Made by a program: the position numbers and the translations under genes. From positions 204,643 through 216,258 of the forward strand of contig JAAOMT010000039.1 of NCBI GenBank assembly GCA_016748015.1: DNA of 11,616 bases. The letters are read 5' to 3'. This DNA comes from Geosiphon pyriformis (Eukaryota > Glomeromycota > Glomeromycetes > Archaeosporales > Geosiphonaceae). Of the stretch, positions 1-9,319 are shown in pieces; position 1 is the first letter of the stretch, and each line of letters opens with the position of its first letter. The notes beneath the pieces are model-generated. The model searched no databases. It was not told where the DNA came from and saw only the letters and a list, made by a program, of their open reading frames with translations.

Positions 1-1
1 T

Positions 2-24
2 AAAAAAAAAAAAAAAAAAAAAAA
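2..24 (+). repeat. Poly-A run
   Basis: Twenty-three consecutive A after a single T at the window edge. It could be a plain homopolymer or the A-tail of a retroposed copy lying to the left. The sequence inside the window does not decide this. Confidence 0.9.
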
Positions 25-96
25 GATCATTAACAGCTTTTTTCACTCACTCGACATTATTGAAAAAAACCTTTGTGAATATCGTTATTATTTCAG

Positions 97-150
97 GACA
101 AAAAGATTCCTATCTTGGAGAACAAGTTAGAAAAAAGCATGGGGTCTTAA
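97..150 (+). other. Possible terminal exon of a gene entering from the left edge
   Basis: A good acceptor-like string, TTATTATTTCAG (85-96), precedes an open stretch reading DKKIPILENKLEKSMGS and ending in TAA at 148-150. It is less AT-rich than its flanks and uses codons such as ATC, GAG and GGG. It could be the last exon of a plus-strand gene whose earlier exons lie outside the window. It is too short to recognise, and the reading frame entering it cannot be tested here. Confidence 0.15.
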
Positions 151-526
151 GATTTAAAAGCTTTTGCATTGGTATTACTATATATATTGCATACTACCCC
201 CTATTTTTTTTTTCTATAGCTACACAACAGAAAAAAAATATCTTTTTCATTTCCTTTGTCATCATCATGTCAATGCACTCATTTTAAACTTTTCTTAATC
301 AAGTTCAATACAATTCGAGAATTTTGGTTTATTGTCTTCTTTTATTAGTTCGAAAGGTATACAGTTTCTTTTTTATTTTTATTTTTTTGCATTATTAGGA
401 AAACGAATATTTTTATTTTTTCAATTTCCCGAGTCATTAAATATGATATTAAAATTATGAGAAGATCATGCGTCATTTGTTTTAAGGGGTAAAACGTCCA
501 AATTTAGAATTTTTATTATTGTGAAA

Positions 527-571
527 CTTCTTTTTTCTTTTTCTTTTTTCTTTTTCTTTTTCTTTTTTTTT
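527..571 (+). repeat. 45-bp uninterrupted polypyrimidine tract
   Basis: Only C and T occur from 527 to 571, mostly as CTTTTT and CTTTTTT steps. A 20-bp pure purine stretch follows at 587-606. The tract is a simple repeat, not coding: the long Phe/Ser reading through it has no ATG start and is pure low complexity. Confidence 0.85.
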
Positions 572-630
572 AAGCCACACAAACTTGAAAAGGAAGAAAG
601 AAAAAATGACGTTAAGAGACATATCATTGC

Positions 631-668
631 ATTTTTATTTTTTATTTTTTATTTTTTATTTTTTTTTT
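631..668 (+). repeat. (ATTTTTT)n tract
   Basis: A occurs at 631, 637, 644, 651 and 658 with only T between, giving about four units of 6-7 bp and a terminal run of ten T. It is a simple sequence expansion. Confidence 0.85.
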
Positions 669-1064
669 GCAAACATAATACTTTTTCTCCCCTTGAGATT
701 TTTTACTTTGAAATCTTAATTTATTTATATATTTAAAAGTCTATATAAATTTTTTTGTATTTTGATTAATTATAAAAAAAAAAATTTATAATTGTTAATT
801 AATTTTAATTAATTAATTAACTATGCACATTTTTTATATTATAAAATTAATACTTGATATGCTTTTTAATTATTATCAATGTATATATATTTTAAAATAA
901 ATTTTAGAATAATATCTTAATAAGTTGTAATCAATATAATATAATGTTTAATAATCATATAATAATAATTTTAAATTATATAAACACAATTATTTCTAAT
1001 TCATAGAATCCTAATTTGCTATATTTCTAATATTCTTAATTAGTTTTAAGTTATATGATTTTTA

Positions 1065-1170
<106 letters not shown>

Positions 1171-1652
1171 CAAAAAATTTTATATTAAACTGTCGTGATT
1201 TTTTATTTTTCATAAATATTGTTTTTTTTATGTTAAATTAACATATTATATAAACTTTTTTGTATTTTGTTTCAATATTTTATATGTTAACAAAATAAAT
1301 AAAATAAAATAAATATATACTATTTTTACACAAAATATTTTTTGAAACTTTGGTTAATAATTTAAAAAAATATTTTTTAGTTTGTAAATTCTAAGACTGA
1401 AATGTTTTTTTTTTTTAAAATTAAAATGTTTACAATACGAGTTTTTTGATTATATAATAGCTTAATTAAACAATAATATTTGGAAATAATGTTTTTATAA
1501 ATAAATTCTCTTACAAATTTTGTATTTAGTTGTTAAATTGCTTTGGTTTTTCACTGTTTGATAAAATAAATTTATCGTTTTTACAATATATTAATTTTTT
1601 TTTTAGTTGTAATATATAAAAATCCAATTAAATAAATTGTAATTTAATTAAA

Positions 1653-1730
1653 ATATTTGTTTCATTTTGATTTAAATTTCAAAGTATATTTGTTTCATTT
1701 TGATTTAAATTTAAAAATATATTTGTTTCA
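1653..1730 (+). repeat. 33-bp tandem repeat, about 2.4 copies
   Basis: Units begin with atatttgtttca at 1653 and 1686, and a partial third copy starts at 1719. The first two share atatttgtttcattttgatt and the following bases nearly exactly. The third diverges after gtttca. It is a short minisatellite in non-coding DNA. Confidence 0.8.
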
Positions 1731-3513
1731 GAATTTATTATTATTAAGCGAAATATTTAAATTAAATATATATTAAGTTTAACATTCGAGTAAATTTTTC
1801 ATCAATCTTATAAGTTTAATTAGCAAAATATTTATATTATTTGTAATAATATTTAATTTGTTTTAAATAAATATTATCCAAAAATGAGTTTAACTTTATA
1901 ATTTTTTTTAAAAAGTTTCAATTTTTTGTTAATATATACTACAACTTTTGTATTCAATTGGTGAAAAGCATTTTTTTAAGTTGAATTTTATATTAATTTT
2001 GCTAATACGTATTCCAAAAAAAATGTCAACCAATTTTTTCTGCAACAAAATTTTTTTAAATTTTTAATTTCAAATTCAGTTTTTAATAATTTTTTATACT
2101 TTTTTTTAATTTTATAGCAATTTAAAATAAATTATATATTTATTAATTATCAAAAAAAAAACTTTTTTTAATGAATTACCCATTTCAAAAAAATATAAAA
2201 TTAAATTGTTAAATTTTTTCTTAGGATTGTAAATGCTTTTTTTTTTTAATAAATTGTTAACTGGCAATTAAAATTTTATATAATTGTTGTTTAATTAATC
2301 AAAAATTTTTCATGTATATACAATGCTAAACAATTTTTTTTCAAATTATTAATTAAAATAACAAATTAACAAATAACAGAAATAAAAATAGTTTTATAAT
2401 TAATTTTATAATTATTTAATTTATATAATACTTAAATATTCAATACTATTATTTTTTTTAGTTTTTATTATGTACATATATATAATTCAATTATTATTGC
2501 ATTAATATGTTTAATTTTATGTTCAACCATTTGATTGATTATTTTATTGTCTATAATATTTAAATGTTTTTTTTTTTACTTTAATTCAATTTATATAAAA
2601 ATTTCTTTTAAATATTAACTCTAAAACATATCTATTTTATTCAATATTTATGTTACAAATCAAATTTATTTATTATAAAGCTATTAAAGCACATATTAAT
2701 AAACTTTAATTCATATTAAAAAGAGTAATATAACTAAAAAATAAATTTGGCAATGTTAAAAATAAATTATAATTAATACAGTTATATAATTGAAAATTAC
2801 AACCATCTAACAATTAAGTATTATATTGGTTATAATTTATTAAGATATTATTTTTAATTGTAAAGTTTTAAATAAATTGAATTTAAATTTATACAATTTT
2901 TTAAACGTAATTTTTTTTTATACACAATTTTCTAAATATGAAATTACTTAAAACAATATTTAACAATTAAAAATAAACAAGTTTTTTGATTGTACAAATC
3001 TTAATAAAGCTAAAATTAATCATGATTTTAACTTTAATTTAAATATTTTATTATCAATTAACAAAAAAAAATTCTTTAAAATTTTGGATTTTATTTAATA
3101 GTCAAAAACTTTAAAACATATTATTTTAAATAATTAATAACTTATAAAAATGTTTAATATTACAAAAAAATATTATTCTAAATTAAATTAATATGTTGCA
3201 TAATACACAAGTATAATTAAATAAAATAATCAAACTATATAATATTAAAGAGTTGGCCAAAATCTTTAATAATTTATTATAATTTTTTGTAGTTTGCCAA
3301 AATATTAGCAAAAAAATAATATTATAACTTAAACACTTTTAGGTGTTTTTATCAACAAAAATTAAAAAATAGATCTTAAAATTTGTAAAAAACAGTTTAA
3401 TACAGCCATGTTGAAAGAATTACATAAATATTTAAACATAATATTATTAATAAAAATTTCAATGTATTAAACGTTAAAATAATTAATGTTCAGTTTCTTA
3501 TTAACAAACTAAA

Positions 3514-3914
3514 TTACAAAATTTTTTTAAACAAACAAGTTTTATTTGTTATTTGTGAGTTTATTTGGTTTTTGTTATTTTTTATTTGTTCTATCTCTAC
3601 GACGTTGGATTGCGACACATTGGTCCATCCAGTGGTCCCTGAGTCAGTCATAGTTCAGACCCTAAAAGATGCGAATACCCAGTAAATTTTTCATTTACAG
3701 ACCCCTGTAAAATGTTCAAAGATTTTCTAAGACTAAGGTATTTTTCACATATAATTTCTTTCATTCTATCTTTTAAGAATGATTTCTGTTTTACTTTTTC
3801 CCTTGCCATCATTATTGTTTTTTTCTCGTATTGAATAAAATAAAACACGTAATTTGGTGCAGATTCAGGCGTACACGCCACAAAAATGTCAAAATGGCTT
3901 TTTACATATGAAGT
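3514..3914 (-). pseudogene. GC-richer island with two overlapping unrecognised open frames
   Basis: Base composition changes sharply: 3601-3660 is about half G+C while its flanks are below a quarter. On the minus strand a frame is open from 3914 to a TGA at 3650-3648. Its first ATG is at 3812, giving 54 residues, Lys/Glu rich, with KYLSLRKSLNILQGS. A second frame starts at an ATG at 3651-3649 that overlaps that stop (ATGA) and runs to TAA at 3516-3514, beginning MTDSGTTGWTNVSQSNVVEI and then turning Asn/Lys/Gln rich. I recognise neither. The frame overlap suggests a frameshifted gene relic, a retroposed fragment with an A-rich tail (about 3594-3541 minus), or chance openness within a repeat. 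Confidence 0.25.
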
Positions 3915-6392
3915 CTAACTTTAAACGAGATCAGAGTAATAAATGATGGTCTAACTATTGCTTTTCATGTCTGCTATTACTTGCGATATCGAGAGAAAAC
4001 AGGATCAAAACTGTTACCGTAATTCCATAATTCATTAGAAAATATAGAACTGATCTAATATAAAATATATGAACTTAAATAATAGGACTATACACTCTTT
4101 TGAAAAAAGAACATGAAGAAAAAATTGTTCATATTATAAGGTAGCTAAAGTATTTCTTACCAAGAAAGAAATTTGTGAATAAAGTCGAAAAAAAACATGA
4201 GAAACAAAAATTACCAGAAACTTTTCAAGAAACAAAAGTAATAAAAGAATAACACATTTCACAAGACGTATGTTTAGTATTTATATAGAAATATGTTTAT
4301 ACACAATAATAATAAAATATCATATATAAAAATTTTTTTGTAAACCAACCATATTGTGCATAAATTTACATATATATCATAAATAATAAAAATATGAACA
4401 TATATGAAAATATTTTCTTAATAAGAGAACTCAAATCTATAAATAAGGAAACAATAAATACTAATTGATATCATAAAAACAAACCTTAAATATATAAAAA
4501 AACTTTTTTATCAAAAACCTATTTTAATATATTTGGTATTGGATGCCATTATTTTGAAAATATTAAAATTGTTATTAAGAACATTACCACCAATTTTTTG
4601 AATTATGCCAAAGTCTAGTTTAATAAAAAATGATAATTGCATAATATTTTGGTTCTTTTTTTCCTTGCAAAAAATTTTTTTTTATAATTGAAAAGAATTT
4701 CTTGTTTTAACTTTCACTTTGTTGAAAAACTTATACAAAGAATTGGGTTAAATAACCTAAACTTTTTTGTAAAATAAAATCTAAATTATCAAGTCTTTAT
4801 TATACCTCAATTTTTGTGTCACCTACTAAAATATATTCTTTTTTTTTTTTGCAATATATAAAATTTATATTAATCACGATATTAATAATTTAATAAAGTT
4901 TTTTAGCAATAAATTTTACAACTAGAGATAAGGATTAAACTAGAAAATTGATCATTTAACCTTAATCAGCTTAAAGGTAAGAATATTAATTCGATTTTAA
5001 ATCCTGTATGAAAGTACTTATAACTACATGTATTAATTATACCTTCTAAAAATTGGGTGTTTAAATAATTACTATTACATATTTTCTTGTATTTTATAAT
5101 TAAGAAAAGATTATTAGAGCTTATATAACATATGTATAAAATTTAATTGTCTTATTATTTTAAAGATTTATTACTTATAAAAGAGTTTTAACGTCGATTA
5201 AAAACTTTTAATTTTATTATATTTAATTTTTTTATTTATATAATCAATTTTTTCTTGTATGTAGTTTATTGTGTTATTTATTTTATAAATATACTAATTA
5301 GTATTACACAAAATTGTCATTTTAAAAATATTTACTAGGAATCCAAAATTTTTTGTTATTTTATTAGTCTTGTTATTCCTTATATAACTTAAATATTCTT
5401 TCTATTAATTCAACTTTTTTAAACTTTTCTAACTAATAAATTTTATGTATAAAAATTCTATTTGAATTCATATTTAATTGACAAATATTAAGTATTAATT
5501 AGTTGTTTAATATAATATTAAAAATATTTAGCAAATTTAATAACATAAAATTATGCAAAAATATATTTTTTAAAGATTTATTTTATTCTATTTTTTTTTA
5601 TAATTGTCCAATTTATTAAACTAATATTTTTTTCTAATAATTGGTATAAATAAAACAAAAAAACAAAATAATATTAATATTTTATTAGTTTTAATAAAAA
5701 TATTCACAAAAATAATCACCAAAATAATATAAAAAATAAATAAATTAAAAATAAAGAATATGTTAAATTGAAATCAAAAAATTAACAATAAAAAAAAAAC
5801 AAGATAAATAAATTAATTAAAGTTATATAATTAATTTAAAAAGTTTTAAAAATAATTTACTAATATTACAAAAATAATTAGGTAATTAAATTATAAAATA
5901 GAATTCTAATATTAATATAAAATTTTATATATAAAAATAATGTAATAATAATATTTTGTCAGTACAATTAAATATTATAATGTTTTTGTAATATTGAAAT
6001 TCAAATAAGAGATCAATAATTAATAATAAAAATATTATTGTTATTAATTAAATTGTAATAATTTACTATGTAAAATAATTATATAAATATAAATTAACTT
6101 GTAATTTGAAAAAACAGCTTTTCAGTTTTATTTTTTATTTTGGTTTTAATTATTTTCAATTTTGATAAATTTCATAATTTTTTATAAAATATTTATTTAA
6201 ACTTTTATCTTGGTTAATTTAATCATTTTATTTGTGTAACTTTTGTGTTTTTGTAAATTTCTTAATTAATTTTCAAAAAAATCAAGTTTATTTTTCTTAT
6301 TACTTGACAAGATCTTAATAAAATATTCATTTGCATATCAATAACGTGGTGGTGATTCACAATAAATTCTTTATGCTAAACAGCCAAGGGCA
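3915..6392. other. Gene-free AT-rich region downstream of the permease gene
   Basis: No supportable gene on either strand. 3915-4260 is slightly less AT-rich than the rest and may be the decaying flank of the island at 3514-3914, but it has no open frame worth calling. From 4260 to about 6300 the sequence is almost only A/T runs. 6300-6449 is likely the permease 3' UTR and its downstream flank. Confidence 0.65.
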
Positions 6393-6398
6393 TTTATT
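6393..6398 (-). terminator. Candidate polyadenylation signal of the permease gene
   Basis: AATAAA on the minus strand, 52 nt after the TAA stop at 6450. The 3' flank down to about 6330 is less AT-rich than the DNA beyond, as expected for a transcribed UTR. Other AATAAA strings occur nearby because of base composition, so the exact cleavage site is uncertain. Confidence 0.4.
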
Positions 6399-6449
6399 TC
6401 TGTTTCTAATTACATATAAACATGTGAAATTGAACAATTTCAAAGGGGC

Positions 6450-8719
6450 TTAAGATATTGAACTGAAACTATTCTCATTGTTTGCAGGACCCTCATTGTT
6501 TGCATCTTCATTGTTTGCACCTTCATTGTTTGCACCTTCATTGTTTGCACCTTCATTTTTTGCAGGACTTTCATTGTTTGCAAATCGTGGACCCACAAAG
6601 AAGTACCAAAAAATTACCCCAACTAACGTTACAATGACGCTTGTTAAGTATGGAAGATAGTAATGGTAGGTGGTATTTGCTTCATGTGGTAATTCGCAGG
6701 TTTTCTGGAGGCCTTTGATAATTATAGTAAAATTGGTATTATTCTGCTTTTGATTTTGACTTGTTTCATCAGGAATAAAGGAACCAAAAAAAATCCATGC
6801 AGCGAAAAGAGCAAAGATAATTGGTATAGCTGTTGGTAAAAATTGTCTTTCAATTTCCCCTCTTCGTCGTAGTAGCTTGTAAAAGAATTTTAAGAATTGA
6901 AAAATATTTGATTAAGAAAAATAATAGTTGTTTACCGATTTTAAATATGCTTACCAATAAACCAAAAACAGTTAGACCCAAGTAAAACCAAGAAGAATGC
7001 TCGGTTACAAAAACCAAAAACTTGAAACAATCACGGGTTGGAGAACATAATGCAATCAACAAGCACCATATAGCTTGAGCCAGCTGAAGTAAAAAATTGA
7101 GAATTTTTTGAAATTCTAGCTATAGAGATTTAAAGTTTCATATTTTAAACTATTTGATTCTTACCAATGCATTCACAGGAGTATCTGTTCGTTTATTCAA
7201 TTTTCTGAGACATGGGGAAAACAAAGGAATATATTCTTGATTTGCCGCAGCTACAATGATTCTTGCCCCTGTAGAAAACACGACCGCTAACGCTCCGAAA
7301 GCAGAACAAGCGATAAAGAACGCTAATATTCTAGCAGCATTTTGCCCTCCAACAGATAACGCTAATTGAACACCAATTATTTCGTTCAACCCTGAACCAG
7401 ATTGTACAGCAAGGTCATAGGGTACCATTGTGTAACCAATATTGGCTAGTATATCTAGGATCAAAAATAATCGCATTGAATATTACAGTTTAAACCAATT
7501 TCTTAAAATTAAAAAAGATGCAAAAGGCTTTAACGAGAGTATGTTCTTACATAAGATGCTCACAATGACGACACTAGAAATATTAGAAAGTGTAAGAGAT
7601 GCTTCCGGATGTAATTCATCGAGTGTAACTTTTAATAAAGAAATTAAAAAGGATTTAATTTTTGAAATTTACTTTGTTCTCAATGAAAACAAGAACCAAG
7701 GAGTACATACAATTTAAATTATTCCATCCGCTATATGTAAAAAGCACAGGTAAAATCGAGGAAATAAAGGAGCCTGGAGTTAATTTTGAATTTTTGAAAT
7801 AATTTTTCCAGTTGTTGTTACCCCAATCATGGATTGATCGTTTCATATAAATAAAACCAATAAGTGCAATCGTAAAAAGAGTCAAAATCTTAATAATCGC
7901 CAAGGTTTGGTTTATTCGATTAGCCCATTTCTTCGACAGTATTTGATAGGCAGTAATTCCAAGTATAGCAGCTACTGATATTATTCGTATTCGCCTGTGA
8001 AAAATTTTCAATTTCATTTAAAAACGAAATTTGAAGAAAATTTATAAATTTTAGTTTCTTACCAAAACTCGTAACTTTTTAGATTCCATTCTGGATGCAG
8101 GCTATCTGAATCATCACATGGATTATAAGCAGTAAAGGCGTAACTTATAGATTGGGTAAAGATGTTTGCCTCAGCCACTATAGTACCCGGTCGTATGGCA
8201 CTAGCTAAAATGCTTAGATACTTTATTTGGTAGATTTGAATAATATAGATTATAAAAAGTTCAATTACTTACACTATAATTGAGAAACTGAACATATAAC
8301 TAAAGAGTGCATGAGGATATGGGAAGCTTCTTTTTAAATAGACCACTTCACCACCACCATCTTTAATTGAGCTTCCCAACTAAGAAATAGAATTAATTGA
8401 CTGATTTCAGGAAAGTATTTACCAAAGTTTTGATTAGTTTCAACAAACCTCAGCATATGATAAAGAACCGAATAACGACATGAATGCGCCTATTATCCAA
8501 TAAACTAAAGCCATTCCTGGTGATCCAGCTTCATTTAAATATAAAGATTATCTTTTATAATATTGGATTTTAATTCTGAATTGAAATCAAACTATCGAGA
8601 GCTTTACCTGATGACAGAACCAATCCAGGTGTTGAAAAGATCCCGACGCCGATCATATTGTTGCAATTATTTCCAATACCGCTGAGAGTCGTTAGAAATC
8701 TATTTCTTTGTAAAGCCAT
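6450..8719 (-). CDS. LAT/MUP1-like amino acid permease (APC superfamily), nine exons, 551 aa
   Basis: Exons in transcript order: 8719-8608, 8528-8449, 8379-8273, 8212-8063, 7994-7711, 7628-7551, 7454-7165, 7083-6955, 6875-6450 (1656 nt, TAA stop at 6452-6450). The joined frame stays open through all eight junctions. It encodes a 12-helix plasma-membrane type transporter expected to import amino acids with protons. Landmarks: IGVGIF at 23-28 (unwound helix 1 of the APC fold), YAELG at 62-66, GGGEVVYL at 72-79, RPGT at 107-110, FTYSGWNNLNF at 235-245 (helix 6 signature), R-x-DTPVNAL at 359-367, LLRRRGEIER at 411-420. Approximate helices: 13-36, 42-62, 84-106, 152-170, 182-199, 226-243, 261-281, 310-332, 368-385, 398-412, 425-443, 485-504. 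The start ATG has A at -3 and G at +4, and an in-frame TGA lies 18 nt upstream, so the N-tail is only about 12 residues, shorter than in yeast MUP1. Length is normal for fungal LAT-type permeases. The substrate cannot be read from sequence; methionine or another neutral amino acid is only a guess from the MUP1 resemblance. Confidence 0.93.
6475..6582 (-). repeat. Coding minisatellite in the permease C-terminal tail, seven units
   Basis: On the plus strand, tcattgtttgca starts at 6475, 6493, 6508, 6523, 6538, 6553 (one base different) and 6571. Spacings are 18, 15, 15, 15, 15 and 18 bp. Read on the minus strand in the permease frame, the units give ANNES-P, AKNEG, ANNEG, ANNEG, ANNED, ANNEG-P, ANNEN over residues 509-546, just after helix 12, so the tail should lie in the cytosol. 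The 18-bp spacings at each end come from one extra CCT (Pro) codon. The tail is acidic and Asn-rich and looks disordered. Near-identical codons point to recent expansion by slippage or unequal exchange. Confidence 0.93.
6876..8607 (-). other. Eight spliceosomal introns of the permease gene
   Basis: Introns and lengths, in transcript order: 8607-8529 (79 nt), 8448-8380 (69), 8272-8213 (60), 8062-7995 (68), 7710-7629 (82), 7550-7455 (96), 7164-7084 (81), 6954-6876 (79). Donors are GTAAAG, GTTTGT, GTAAGT, GTAAGA, GTATGT, GTAAGA, GTAAGA and GTAAGC. All acceptors end in AG and most follow a T-rich stretch. Phases are 1, 0, 2, 2, 1, 1, 0, 0. Each junction was fixed by requiring an open frame and continuity of APC-family motifs: for example, intron 2 joins YAE to LG and intron 5 joins NNLN to F. 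The coordinates given span the first to the last intron; the exons between them are coding. Confidence 0.88.
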
Positions 8720-8788
8720 TTTGTTATTATATAATCAATTAAGATATTAATCAAAATTAAAAATTTTGTTGAGTACTCTTTGGCAGTT

Positions 8789-8797
8789 CTATTTATA
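8789..8797 (-). promoter_or_regulatory. Candidate TATA box of the permease gene
   Basis: The minus strand reads TATAAATAG here, about 70 nt upstream of the permease ATG at 8719. Position and sequence suit a core promoter with a 5' UTR of a few tens of nucleotides. In DNA this AT-rich, TATA-like strings are common by chance, so support is moderate. Confidence 0.45.
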
Positions 8798-9274
8798 ATG
8801 AAAAAACTTATTATAATTAACCGGTTTAAATTCTAGTATATAGAAAAATTTCCGTTTTGCATTACCACTTTTTCAAAAAGGGGGCAAAGACATAAAAGAA
8901 GATTATGTTGTAAAATGTTCAATATTATTCTCCATAATTTAAAATGTACCCCTAGATTTTTAACTGTATAAAATATGGTTTTTCCATTGTTATTTCATGA
9001 TAAAATCAGCAACCTGAGGACCTAACCATGATGAATAGTAAAGAAAGAGGGGAATTTAGCATATAGTCATTTATTTAATCCTTAAGTGTGTAGAAAGGTA
9101 TAAATTTTCCCCAGAGTTGAAAAATTGTTTTCAGGTATGAAAAGATAATATTTTATTCTAGAATTCAGATTATTAATAAATTTTCGAAGCTTCTTACTGA
9201 TCTTTAAAGAAGAGATAAATTAAAAGATTTTCTTAAGTCGACTTCCTTCAAAGTAATTTTATGATATTAAAGAT

Positions 9275-9319
<45 letters not shown>

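Noticed and set aside
60-287. Plus-strand open frame of 75 codons
   Set aside because: It starts at a TTG, has a composition-driven hydrophobic run and shows no family signal. Only the short acceptor-flanked stretch at 97-150, in another frame, was kept as a weak candidate.
521-736. Plus-strand open frame with Phe runs
   Set aside because: It starts at a GTG and is made by the pyrimidine and ATTTTTT tracts. Low-complexity DNA, not a protein.
3601-3660. tRNA or SINE with an internal B box
   Set aside because: The GC content and the tggtcc direct repeats drew attention, but no GGTTCGANNCC box, cloverleaf arms or A box at proper distance could be found on either strand.
6475-6582. CRISPR-like regular repeat
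   Set aside because: Spacing is 15-18 bp with no unique spacers, it lies in frame within a eukaryotic exon, and no cas genes are present.
6478-6660. Plus-strand open frame rich in SLFAP repeats
   Set aside because: It is the antisense shadow of the permease C-terminal minisatellite and helix 12 exon. The minus frame is the one continuous with the family motifs.
7442-7717. Plus-strand open frame of 91 codons
   Set aside because: It lies antisense across permease introns 5 and 6 and exon 6, starts with a non-ATG codon near 7442, and has no domain. The minus-strand exons explain the region.
7655-8017. Single-exon reading of the permease segment on the minus strand
   Set aside because: Its first residues are intron 4 and its last are intron 5. 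The true exon is 7994-7711, within a nine-exon gene. The pieces at 6850-7062 and 7150-7476 are likewise exons read through into introns.
8868-8880. CTTTTTcAAAAAG hairpin upstream of the permease
   Set aside because: A perfect 6-bp inverted repeat made of T and A runs is expected often by chance at this base composition.
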